Shown: piece after piece, positions 36,873 to 47,379 of the stretch
Numbering within the stretch: position 1 is the stretch's first letter
Layout: each line of letters begins with the position of its first letter
Source: Ananas comosus
Taxonomy: Eukaryota > Streptophyta > Magnoliopsida > Poales > Bromeliaceae
Length of the DNA: 64,000 bases
Reading direction: 5' to 3'
Assembly: GCF_001540865.1 (NCBI RefSeq)
Contig: NC_033635.1
Coordinates: 4,932,117 to 4,996,116 of the forward strand
Translations under genes and position numbers: made by a program
Notes under the pieces: generated by a model
The model's database searches: none
Told to the model about the DNA's origin: nothing
What the model saw: the letters and a program-made list of their open reading frames with translations, nothing else

Positions 36873-37228
36873 GGGAAAACTTCAAGAAACCCCCCTGTGG
36901 TTTCATAGTTTCTCACTTTGCCCCCTGTGGTTTAAAATGTATCAAATTGCTCTCCTGTGATTTTGTTTTTATCTTTTCGTTAGCTTTTTCGTTAATATTT
37001 CTTTAAATTATATACAAAAAACTCTAGATACTCATCTAGATTTATCAAATATTCACTTTAGTACCCTTTAATTTTAACTTTATCACTGATTTAAGAAAAA
37101 AATAATGAAATTGATAAGAAAAAAAAAAAAAAAGAAACCACAGGGGGGCAAATTGATACATTTTAAACCACAGGGGGACAAAGTGAGAAACTACGAAACC
37201 ACATGGAGGGTTTTTGAAGTTTTCCTAT
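36873..37228. mobile_element. MITE with 'CCCCTGTGGTTT' terminal repeats
   Basis: Left gggaaaacttcaagaaaccc, right inverse tttttgaagttttcc. TIRs of about 90 bases contain cactttgccccctgtggttt. About 356 bp, TA-flanked, unrelated in sequence to the other families here. Confidence 0.85.
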
Positions 37229-37254
37229 ATATATATATATATATATATATATCG

Positions 37255-37482
37255 CTAGGGCTACTTTACTCTTATGAGTATTAGCCCATTTGTACTCATA
37301 AGTTTTTCATCATTGGAAGAAGGGATGTGCGGTTTTGGATGACCCTAAGGTTGGCTGGGCGGTTGGTTGGTTGAATATTATAATCTAGCAGGTAGAAATA
37401 GTAAAAAGGATAAATCTAACGGACTAAAACTTATGAATACAAAAGGATCTTTACTTATAAGAGTATAGTAGCTGAACTCTCT
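37255..37482. mobile_element. Short TA-flanked MITE, 'ACTCATAA tip'
   Basis: Left gggctactttactcttatga, right cttataagagtatagtagc; short core with ggttggttgaatattataat. Confidence 0.82.
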
Positions 37483-37508
37483 CTCTCTCTATATATAGTG
37501 AGAGTGAG

Positions 37509-38010
37509 AGTTTGGCTACTATACTCTTATGAGTACGATCGCCTTCGTACTCATAACTCGTTATCAATGATAGAACTTTCGAATCGACGATTCATGCCGT
37601 TAAACATTATACAGAGTATTTAAAACTTTTAGTAATTAAATTTTATAATTTTTTATCATAATTTACCTCACGATCAAAAGATCTCAAAATTAATAATTTT
37701 TAACGGCCGGTATGAGATACTTGCTATTTTAACAGTGTAAAAAAACCGAAATCAATTGAATTTGTGATAAAAAATTCTATTCACTATCTAGATAAAGATC
37801 AATAACTTCGATCTTATATTGAAGGATCCGATCATTCATTTCTAAGACGCCGTTTCATTTTGACCGAAAAATGAAATTTAGTTTGCAAATACTTTCAATA
37901 GTGTAGATCAAGTCTAATGGAGCCGATCGTCGATTCGGAAGCAGCATCATAGAAAACAACTTGGTAGGACGGAGGCGTCCGTGCTACCAATAGTATAGCA
38001 GCCTAGCTCT
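37509..38010. mobile_element. Chimeric long inverted-repeat element with two different tips
   Basis: The left end (ggctactatactcttatgag, with cgccttcgtactcataac) belongs to the ACTCATAA type. The right end (gtaggacggaggcgtccgtg, ctaccaatagtatagcagcc) belongs to the type ending at 35605. The switch lies near 37868, inside the shared core. Confidence 0.82.
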
Positions 38011-38547
38011 CTCTCTCTATATATTTAAATATATGAAATTACGGAATGATAAGATATTTAAAATTTCGTACTACTTCAATTGAATGTGGCTTAAAGATTA
38101 GCACTAGAAGGGAAATGAAAACGAAACGTTCGGTGTTGACGCAAATATCATTATTTTGTAATAGAATCAAGAGATAGTTGAAAGAAGAAAAACAGCCGAA
38201 GAATAATTAATTAAATTCTCCAAGCTGTATATTAGTGCCCAGAACAGAGATCTTGCCTGAACTTGGACTACCAGGTCGGCTGTGGACCGGAAGCCCATCT
38301 AGCCTTCATTCCAAATTATCAGTATCCAGTAAAAATTATTAAACAAAAATCAGATTTTCTTTTTTTGAAGATGAGAATTGAAACCCGTAATTTAATAAAC
38401 ATCAGCATTTTGAAATCAAAGTTTCCTTTTTTTTTTTGGAAGGTGTGGATTGAAAAGAAAGACGCAACGAAGCGATGTTTATAAGGCGGTCCACCACTGA
38501 CCTGGTGCACCAGGTGGACGCAACAAAAGCTCAAGCGAGGTACTTTA

Positions 38548-38558
38548 GCCCCATATCG
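38548..38558 (+). promoter_or_regulatory. Upstream sequence element of U2-B
   Basis: gccccatatcg, two mismatches to the plant USE RTCCCACATCG; ends 65-66 bases before the U2 start. A TATA-like gagtacaag lies near -36. Confidence 0.75.
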
Positions 38559-38623
38559 ACTGCAGCGAAGAACGGAAGAGGCAAGGAGAGTACAAGAAGA
38601 GGCCTCGTCCGTGATTCAAACTC

Positions 38624-38822
38624 ATACCTTTCTCGGCCTTTTGGCTAAGATCAAGTGTAGTATCTGTTCTTATCAGTTTAATATCTGATATGTGGGCCAT
38701 GCGCCCACCTCGATATTAAATTAATTTTTTGTGGGGGAGGGCCCATCCACGGTAGCTTGCTACCGGGGCCTTCGCGCGTCGCCCTTGCGTTGCACTACTG
38801 TTTGGGCCTGGCGCACCCCTAC
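38624..38822 (+). ncRNA. U2: U2 snRNA, copy B
   Basis: Starts atacctttctcggccttttg. The branch-point recognition sequence GTAGTA is intact, stem IIb is GTGGGC/GCCCAC, and the Sm site and 3' stems are present. Downstream, the AGTCTAA 3' box seen in copies A and C is replaced by aattcttaa, so 3' end formation may fail. Variants in the last stem (tttgggcctggcgcacc) are mild. Confidence 0.93.
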
Positions 38823-40051
38823 CAATTCTTAACAGCAAAATGTTTTTAATTTATTACTTGCTTGCTGGGCTTGCGTACAAAGGAAGAATGGTGAAAATTA
38901 TTCTTCAATTTTTTTTTTTTGTATAAATCTGGAAAGGCCCATTTTTGGAATCTGAATAGAAAAATTATTTATACACAAGATCAAAACTATAGCGATAATT
39001 CATTTTCCTCTTAACTTCCTCTCGATAATGTGTGAAACAGTTGGCAATGACATAATAAAATAGTAAGAAATAAAAATACAGTCAGAGGCTACAATATTCA
39101 GAGAATCGGATTTATATGCAAACCTCCTATGGTTGTCAAGTTACGGGCTAAGAGGTATAGGTAGGAACGCAAATGGGGCGGGTCCGGAGGCTGGAGTCCC
39201 CTCTCGCGTCTCTCATGTCCCTTCCCAAGTATCTCCCACCCCGAATATGTGATGGGTTAAGAAATATATCCCATAATTCGTTCCGCCTCATAATCCATTT
39301 TCTATCGGCGCTCCGAATCTTCTCTGCCAATTAATATTTTTTTAAAAAAATTATAATATTATTAATATTTTATAAAATATAAATTAATATTTTTTTAATA
39401 ATAATTATAATATTACTAAGTTATGTATATAATATTAATAATATCAATTATAAAAAGCAAAATTCAAGTTTTAGACACATGAGAAATGAGAGCACCAACT
39501 TATTTGTATTTTGGACTTTTTTTGTAAATATATTATTTTTTAGGAATATTTTTAAAATATAAATAATTTTTGGAGTGGATTCCGAGTGAATCATGGCACT
39601 GCAGATTCGGGCCGGGGCAAATTTTTTTTCGTTTCCTACCCCAAATCTGTTTCGGACCATAAAAATTACTCCGTTTTCTGTCCCGAATCCGTTTATTTAT
39701 TTCTGTTTATTGCCCCATTCGGGAAGGATCGGGACGGACGCTCTACCAACCAGGATCTGTTTGCATTGCCAATAGAGCGGAGAGCTGGTAGTCACACTTA
39801 GGAAAACCATAATGCAACCAGACAACCTTAAATGAACCCAGGACACTGTTGGTTCAATACGGTAATATAATATTGGATTATAGTATATGTAGGATTACTA
39901 GAGTTGGTTCGTTTTAAAATTCGGTAATCAAGACAATAAAGTGTATTTTATTCCAAAATTATCATTTATGATCATATTTAATATTATTTTTTAATAAACT
40001 TAAATTAATATAATTTGTACTTGATTAATTTTATTAATAAGCAAATATAAG

Positions 40052-40812
40052 TAGAGGTGGAACTGGGCCCGGGCCTAAACAAGGCCCGGCCCGATGGGCC
40101 ATGTTTGGGCCGGACTTTGGGTATTAAAAATATAACTTGTGGTTCGGGCCGGGTTTAAAAATTTTGGCCCGAAAAAATTTAGGCCTATTTGGGCATGTCC
40201 AAGCCCGGCCCGAGCCCGACCCAAAAGCCCAATATATTAATTATCCAAATAAAATATTTAATTATATANGTTCGGGCCGGTCTTACAAATTTTGGCCCGA
40301 AAAAATTTTGGGCTTATTTGGGCATGTCCAAGCCCGGCCCGAGCCAGACCCATAAGCCCGATATATTAATTATCAAAATAAAATATTTATATATATATAT
40401 ATATTATTTATCTATTAAAAGAAATAAATGGTATAGTATATCATATATAGTATATATTGTTATTAATGATATGTACTTATATATATGAGGATATATTATA
40501 TATCAACAAAATATTTAGTTTTATATTAGGATATATTTGTTATTAGATATTAATTTCTTTGATGTGATAAAACTAAAAATAGGTATTTTATTTTAATTTT
40601 ATACAAATAAAAGTATTTATGTATTATATGATACATGCATAAAATGGGCCTCCACAAAGCCCGCTGGGTATTGGGCATTGGGCTTGGGCTTAGGCCGGGC
40701 CATCATTTTCAAAAAAATTAGGTAAACGCCCGACCCAAAGCCCAACATTTTTATTTGGGCCGGGTTTGGGCATAGTATTACCCTACCCAAATCCGGCCCT
40801 GTTCCACCCCTA
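40052..40812. mobile_element. hAT-like non-autonomous element in unit B
   Basis: TIRs TAGAGGTGGAAC and GTTCCACCCCTA, with a perfect 8-bp target duplication aatataag at 40044-40051 and 40813-40820. Unit A has one copy of aatataag at the matching site (about 27287). The ends are GGCC-rich (gggcccgggcc). A segment is repeated on both sides of the N at 40269. No transposase. Confidence 0.9.
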
Positions 40813-41195
40813 AATATAAGACATAAATAAAAAAACCGCACATGAAAACAATTTATAAAGCCAAATTGGTTTTAACCCATAGAAGAATAAATTAAAAAAT
40901 ATCATATTACATAATAATATGATCATACAAGAACAAGTACATTTTAGTTTAAAAAACTAAAATTTTATTTATAAGCAATATCATTAACCAAATATCTTAA
41001 GAAAATCTCGCTCCAGCCCAGCTCATTAAAAGACCCATTTTTCTTAAAAGATCCACCCCATGTACAAAAGCCCACCATTTCAATCTGATTCCTTTTATTG
41101 TTTCTTGTCTCGGGTAGTGCCGAATTCCCATTTTTATCAACTTTTTGACCCCAATTCCTCAAACTAGGATGAGGGCCTTCTTTATATATATATAN

Positions 41196-41512
41196 AGATA
41201 TCCAAATCAATTGAATTTTTATTAGAAAATTCTTTAAACTATTGAAAACAAGATCTATACTCTTGATCTTGATTACAAGACTCCTATCATCATTTTTTAA
41301 AAAATATTCATTTTTAGCCGTTCATTTTTATGTCCACTCAATGGATAAGAGAACAATATCGAAAATATATGAAATTTGATTTCTAAATACTTCAAATGGT
41401 ATAGATCATGTTCAACGATGCCGATCGTCGATTTGGAGGCTCCATTATCGAAAATAAATGGGTGGCAAAAGTGCCAGTTTGCTATCGATAGTATTCTAGC
41501 TCAACTCTATAT
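41196..41512. mobile_element. Right half of a long inverted-repeat element
   Basis: Matches the right side of 43553-44098 from ccaaatcaattgaatttt to tattctagctcaactctata. It sits in the T/TA-rich tail of SINE S4, after an N at 41195. Confidence 0.78.
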
Positions 41513-41528
41513 ATATATATATATATAT

Positions 41529-41673
41529 TGAGAGATTAGGTAGCACGCTACCCGCTTCGTTTATTTTATTTAGAAATAAACTTAGCTAGAAATATGAATC
41601 AACTAGGATTTGAACTTGGAACCTCCAGTACCAACCACCAAGCTCTTTGCCACTTGCTCTAGGGACGGTCAGT
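41529..41673 (-). mobile_element. tRNA-derived SINE (copy S4)
   Basis: Reverse complement of S1/S2: tail tgagagattaggtagcacgc at the left, head ctctagggacggtca at the right. The 18-bp duplication atgagggccttctttata lies at 41169-41186 and 41674-41691; unit A has a single copy at about 27629. The inverted-repeat fragment at 41196 separates the SINE from its left duplication. Confidence 0.87.
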
Positions 41674-42954
41674 ATGAGGGCCTTCTTTATAGATCTTTGG
41701 ATTTGGCGATTTGGGCAAAATTTGTTGTTTTTGTGTTCTCTTGGGTATTTTTACAAACACCTAATGTGCAAGGATCTGCTGTTTTGATGGAATTTAATAA
41801 TTTAGGGGTGTAATGTGAGTCGTGCTGTGCCCCGTGCGGATTCAGCCTAGGGTTGGCTCGGTTACAAATCCTGGCCAACCCGTGCCAGCCCGCTTTCTCA
41901 GAGAAGAAGGCCTAGCCCGGCCGCTTGGACTGCCCGGCACGTGCTATGCCGGGCCAAGCCGGGCTTCGTGCTAGCCCAGTAAAAAGTTTTTTTTTTAATT
42001 TCTTCCCAACCGTCTTTTGTTAAATTTTTTTTTAATTTTTTTTTAGTAAAAAGAGATAACTAATTTTTAAATTATACCTTCTCGATTTTTTTTTATTTAC
42101 ACAATTATACCCAAATTTTTTTTAAACTCTTGTAATAATTTTATAAATTTTAAAAAAAGCTAAAATACTAACCATAAATTTAACATTTTTAATATCATTA
42201 ATTTTTAATATTATATAAAATTTAAAACATAGAGATCAATAATTTTAACTTTTCAAATATATTAGATGTTTTAATATAAATTTTTTAAATTAGGTTTCGT
42301 TTAGGATTGTGGGAAAATTGTACTACATGCGGTGAGAAAGTACGATGAAAAAATATTCTATTTGTTTCCGTGCGTAATATTGCATTCTGCATATGGCAAT
42401 GAGTCGGTTATGATATATTTTTTGCGGCCCCACTAGAGAACGCAGAAGCATATTCTTAAATGCTTTATCCCGACTCAATTTTATCTAATAATATTATATG
42501 GACTTTAATACAAAACTAAGCCTTACATTTCTGTGATCCAATAACCAACTTTAATATAAAATTTTTAATATAAGATTAAATATTTTGTTGAGATTGAAAC
42601 TTTTGTTAAAAAAAAAGTTGTTGAAAAGATTAAAAAAATTTGCAAAGCTAACTTGAGGAAAAAAAATTTTAGATTGAAAGTTTGAGAGTAGGAAGAATTA
42701 GTGTTTGGGGAAGAAATGAACGAAGAGTTGTTTGTTGAAATGAATTTGAAAATTTGTAAAAGCATTTATAGATGTAAAAAAATTTTAAATTTTTTTTAAA
42801 AAATAGAAAATATTTTTGACCAAAATGTCCTATCTAACGGTCAAAATTTTGAATGCTAGTAAAGGCATTATGGTCATTTTCAGCAAAAAGATGTCTTTTT
42901 TAATATTTTTATCTTTTTTTCAAAAAAAAATAATTTTCATATATATATATATAT

Positions 42955-43456
42955 AGGCAGGACTGCTGTGCTCTCAGGAGCCGTTTTCGATGATGGAATG
43001 TCCAAATCGACGATCAGCTCTGTTAGACTTGATCTAACGTATTTGAAGATTCTAGAAAATAATTTTTTGCGATTTTTCGATATCATTTACTTAGCAATCG
43101 AAAGGATTCAAAATCAATAATTTTTAACGGCTGAAAATAAAAATCCTATAAAACGTGGTGATATAGCACTAAAATTTTCGATCAGAAATATTGATCTTGT
43201 TATAGATAGTATAAAGAATTTTGTATCAAAATTTCATCTGATTTGAATACTTTTACACCGTTAAACTTGAAAACGGTAGATATCAACCATTAAAAATTAT
43301 TGATTTTGAATCCTTTCGATCACTAGGTAAATGATATCAAAAAATCGCAAAAATTATTTTCTAGAATCTTCAAATACGCTAGATCAAGTCTAACGGAGCC
43401 GATCGTCGATTTGGAAATTCCATCATCGAAAACGGCTCAGGAGCACAGCAGCCCTG

Positions 43457-43457
<1 letters not shown>
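42955..43457. mobile_element. Long inverted-repeat TA element, 'GAGGCCTC' type
   Basis: Left ggcaggactgctgtgctctc, right ggagcacagcagccctgc. The same core as 35663-36217, but the palindromic tip has been shortened so that aggagccgttttcgatgat follows directly. Confidence 0.85.

Positions 43458-43552
<95 letters not shown>
43458..43552. repeat. (TA)n(GA)n microsatellite
   Basis: TA run to about 43505 followed by GA to 43552, between two inverted-repeat elements. Confidence 0.95.
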
Positions 43553-43553
<1 letters not shown>

Positions 43554-44098
43554 GTTGAGCCGGAATGTTACCAATAGCAAACTGGTTTTATTGCCATCCA
43601 TTTGTTTTCCATAATAGAGCCTCTAAATCGATGATCGGCACCGTTGAACATAATCTATACCACTTGAAGTATTTAGAAATTAAATTTCATATTTTTCTGA
43701 TATTATTTTTTGTCCATCAAGTGAACACAAAAATGAATGGCTGAAATAAATATCTTTTAAAAAGTGATGATAGGAGTCTTCTAATCAAGATCAAGAATAT
43801 AAATCTTGTTCTAAATAGTTTAAACAATTTTCTAACCAAAATTCAATTAATTTGGATATCTTTATACCGTTAAATGAGAAAACATCTTAGATCGACAACT
43901 AAAATTATAAATTTTGAGACCTTTTAATAATCTGACCAATAATGTCGAAAAAATTAGAAATTTGGTTTCTAGATTTTTTAAGTGGTATAGACCATATTCA
44001 ATGGTACCGGTCGTCAATTTGAAGGCTTCATCATCAAAATAAATAGATAGCAACGGAACTCATTTGTTACTAATAGCATTCAAGCTCAACTCTCTATC
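43553..44098. mobile_element. Long inverted-repeat TA element, 'GAGTTGAGC tip'
   Basis: Left gttgagccggaatgttacca, right ctaatagcattcaagctcaa. TIRs run through gagcctctaaatcgatgatc. About 546 bp, the most complete copy of this tip type; fragments are at 5444, 30866 and 41196. Confidence 0.86.
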
Positions 44099-44116
44099 TC
44101 TTTCTCTATATATATA

Positions 44117-44345
44117 TACTAGTTGTAATGCACGTGCGATGCACGTCATATTTAATTAAATTAAGTTTATATTTATATTTTAAATTTAAATAATTATTGG
44201 TGGTATATATCTATTTATCAATTAAATTTTTTTTAACTTTAATTTTTTTAATGTGTATCCAAATTTATATATATGAAAATTGGATTTTTGAAAATCTGAT
44301 TACTGTTATTCAAATTACTGTTATTCAGTAAAAATCAGTATATGA
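44117..44345. other. ACTAGT-type repeat start and AT-rich DNA
   Basis: actagttgtaatgcacgtgc, then gatgcacgtcat, recalls the left end of the block at 13749. No right end found before the U2 flank. Confidence 0.4.
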
Positions 44346-44557
44346 AAATCGGATTTTTTTTTTTTTTTCGATGGTCAGGATTGAAAACCGTAATTCAGTA
44401 AGTATCATTGTTTTGAAACCAGGTTTTCTTTTTTTCTTTTTAATAGAAGTGGAGATTTAAAAAAGAAGGTACAATGAAGTAGATATGGTTAATAGGAGGG
44501 TGGTCCACTTTGACCTGGTGCACCAGGTCAAAGTATGAATTCAAGCCAGGTATTTTA

Positions 44558-44568
44558 GTCCCATATCG
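44558..44568 (+). promoter_or_regulatory. Upstream sequence element of U2-C
   Basis: gtcccatatcg, one mismatch to the plant USE RTCCCACATCG, 67 bases before the U2 start. A TATA-like tacaag lies at about -34. The best promoter of the three. Confidence 0.82.
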
Positions 44569-44634
44569 ACTGCAGCGAAGAACGGAAGAGGCAAGGAGAG
44601 TACAAGAGGAGGCCTCGGTGCGTGATTTAAACTC

Positions 44635-44833
44635 ATACCTTTCTCGGCCTTTTGGCTAAGATCAAGTGTAGTATCTGTTCTTATCAGTTTAATATCTGAT
44701 ACGTGAGCCATGTGCTCACCTCGATATTAAATTAATTTTTTGTGTGGGAGGGCCCATCCACGGTAGCTTGCTACCGGGGCCCTCGCGCGTCGCCCTTGCG
44801 TTGCACTACTGCTCGGGCCTGGCGCACCCCTAC
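44635..44833 (+). ncRNA. U2: U2 snRNA, copy C (best candidate for a working gene)
   Basis: Full-length U2: atacctttctcggccttttg, branch-point recognition GTAGTA at 44668-44673, ttatcagtttaatatctgat, Sm site and both 3' stems. Stem IIb is GTGAGC (44703-44708) with GCTCAC (44714-44719), a compensated change from GTGGGC/GCCCAC in copies A and B. It keeps the USE, the TATA-like site and the AGTCTAA 3' box. The flank back to about 44345 is homologous to units A and B but more diverged. Confidence 0.95.
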
Positions 44834-44835
44834 CA

Positions 44836-44842
44836 AGTCTAA
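44836..44842 (+). terminator. 3' box of U2-C
   Basis: agtctaa, fitting the plant UsnRNA 3'-end signal (AGTNNAA), immediately behind the RNA. The same motif follows U2-A at 26147 and is missing behind U2-B. Confidence 0.8.
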
Positions 44843-44869
44843 ACGCTCAAATATTTTTAGTTCATTCAC

Positions 44870-46317
44870 TAAGCTTAAACATTATTTTTCAAATAGTTTT
44901 TTTTGTATAAAAAACATAATTTCTGTAGTTTTTTGTCTTTGCCTTTTTATTAATCTGAATAGAACAACTACTTAGTTTTTCGTGAATTTTTTTAAAACCA
45001 AACACTCTCTGAAAGCTTTTTTGAGTTTTGAGATCTTTGCTAAGGAATTGTTTGATTTCTAAAAAAATATATAAAAAAAATTTATTTAAAAATAATATTT
45101 TTTTTAGATTTCACTGTTCGGTTTCAAGAAAAACTTTCTTTTTTGAAAATTTTTTATATTTCATGTAAAATTAGTATTTTTATTTTTCAAAAGAAAATCA
45201 GAAAATCAAAAAAATTATTTTCATAAAGTTTAATTTCTTACCACCAAGCGAGCAAAAAATAAAACAAATTTTTTTTTTCAAAATTTTTCTTTAATATTTA
45301 CACCGGCCCATTTAAATCTAGCCATTCATTTTTTAAGGTTATGATTGACTTTACATAGTAATAACCTGCTTAATTGGTTACCAATCAAAGATCAATCGTA
45401 AGAATAATGTTAGAAAATACATACTAATCAATTATCAAGTTTGATAAAATCTAACCAATCTTTCTTTCCTTATTTAATATTGTTACTTAATTACCAAATT
45501 AAATAGTGGCTAATTTGATAAGTAATGCATGTTCATAAATTTGAATTCAAAATTAACTTAGGTTTTAACTTTATTTTTATAATTGTATAAATTAATTCAA
45601 ATTTAAATTTTAAATTTAATTTTTAGAAAGAAAAAATTTATATTTAAATGTGTAAAAAATTTCAATTCAAATTGTTAATTCAATATTAAAATAACATGAA
45701 AGTTCAAAAATATTAATCTATTTTAAATTATAATTAAAGTGATATTGTACTTATAAACCCAACTTTTATTATTTATTTAAATAAAAGGTTTCTATTTTTT
45801 AAATTAAATTCAAACTGTTAATTCAATATTAAAAGCAACATTAAAATTCAAAAATATTGATCAAATTTAAATTTTAAATTTAGATTTAATTTAATTATAG
45901 TTAAAAAATAAATTTTATTAATCCATAATGCAACGGTGTAACATTTATACATGGAGAAGGAAGGGGATGGATTCCTTGCCCATTCCTCCCTGAAACCTTT
46001 GCCGCCATACGATGTCGCCAATGCCCTAAAATCGACACCGTAGCACCACAATATTGAGAGAAGAAAGATGATTAATTATTTAAAAAATTATTACGTATAG
46101 ATTTGCTGTTACTTAAAAACTGCAAACAGATTTAAATATGAGTTTGGAGGAACATAAAATGTTCTAGAGGGAGAATTTACAAAAACCCCCTTGCTAACTT
46201 AACATAATGAAAAAGAGCCCTTACTATCGATACCCAATGATCGGTACCGATGGAAACAATAGCCGGTCACCCCATTTCAAAAAACTCATCACAACAGTCC
46301 ATCTTGAATAATTTAAT
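44870..46317. other. AT-rich intergenic DNA
   Basis: The first 100-150 bases are decayed U2-unit flank (attaatctgaatagaacaac). Beyond that I see no gene or clear repeat. Confidence 0.6.
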
Positions 46318-47002
46318 GGTGCGTTTGATTCGTGCTATCTTTTAAAGATTCCTAATAATCCAATAGGAATAAAAAAAATATGACGGTGTTTGGCTAAACG
46401 CACTAAGTAATCTAGTTGGTAATATTGGATTTATTTGGGAATAAGATTCATCCCAAAATACTAATCTCATTCCCTTGAGTGAGGGTGGGTATCCTCATAT
46501 TAATGAATTGGGGTAATCATAATATGTTTAATCTCTTTCTTTCTTCCTACCCGCCGGCTAATTGGTATTATTTTTCTTTACATTCTAACCTTATATCTCT
46601 CTCTAAACTCATTTTTCTCTCTAAAATTCAACTCTTTTTCTCTCTCTAAACTAAGCTTTCTCTTTCCCTCTTTTTCTAAAATTTCAACTCTCTCACTCCC
46701 TCTAATTTCGACTTTATTTCTCTTTCTTTTTTTTTTAATTATGCTCTCTTTTTCTAATCTATGCTCTCTCTTCCTTTTTTCTAAGAAGATGTTGAATTTT
46801 TGGTAGCATTATCTAAAATTAATTAAAAAAATAAATAAATTAATTGTATATTTTTTGTAATCTTAAATAATATGGCTAAATAATATGACTGTGCGAACCA
46901 AACACAGGAATTCCACATTTTTAGTAATATGATGAACAGGAATAAAATTCTCGGATATCTTTTCATTCCGAATAATCTTTCATAATGCGAACCAACCGCA
47001 CC
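46318..47002. mobile_element. PIF/Harbinger-like MITE
   Basis: TIRs GGTGCGTTTGATTCG on the left and the inverse of CGAACCAACCGCACC on the right, plus subterminal repeats (gtttggctaaacgcac, gcgaaccaaacacagg). No transposase. A TSD was not clear. Confidence 0.68.
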
Positions 47003-47261
47003 GGTTAAGATTACTTGGTGTATAGAAGAACTATTGCTGTTTTATGAAAACCAAACAAATAGTGTTTGGGCAAAATATAAAAAAAAAATTATCTTATATT
47101 TTTTAATGAGACCGTAGTAATTGGTTATATATACAAAAAGCTAACATAATTTTTTTCTAATTGGACGAACATAATTTTTTTTTTCATCAGTCTAATTTTA
47201 TTTGCTACAAGGAAAGCATTAAATCTGATCAAATTTATTATAATTTTTATTATAGTGATTG

Positions 47262-47335
47262 AAATTTGGAACCTTGCCTACGACCAACCAATCATTTGCC
47301 AAATGCTTTAGGGATAGTCAATATATTTTATGATT
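47262..47335 (-). mobile_element. SINE fragment
   Basis: Reverse complement of the SINE head: ttggaaccttgcctacgacc, then atgctttagggatagtca. Strongly diverged; the tail is missing. Confidence 0.6.
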
Positions 47336-47379
47336 TATTGTGTTTTCTATATTGTGAATACATTGGATGATTTACATTT

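Larger units (their letters stand above)
38024..42950 (+). repeat. Segmental repeat unit B (contains U2-B)
   Basis: Paralogue of unit A, starting within the copia LTR end (atatgaaattacggaatgat). It lacks the MITEs of unit A at 24848 and the SINE S2, but has its own hAT-like insertion (40052-40812) and a SINE with a nested element (41187-41673). Confidence 0.88.

Noticed and set aside
41187..41195. Reading the repeated atgagggccttctttata as an assembly artefact around the N
   Set aside because: It is explained better as the 18-bp target duplication of the minus-strand SINE, with the empty site visible in unit A.
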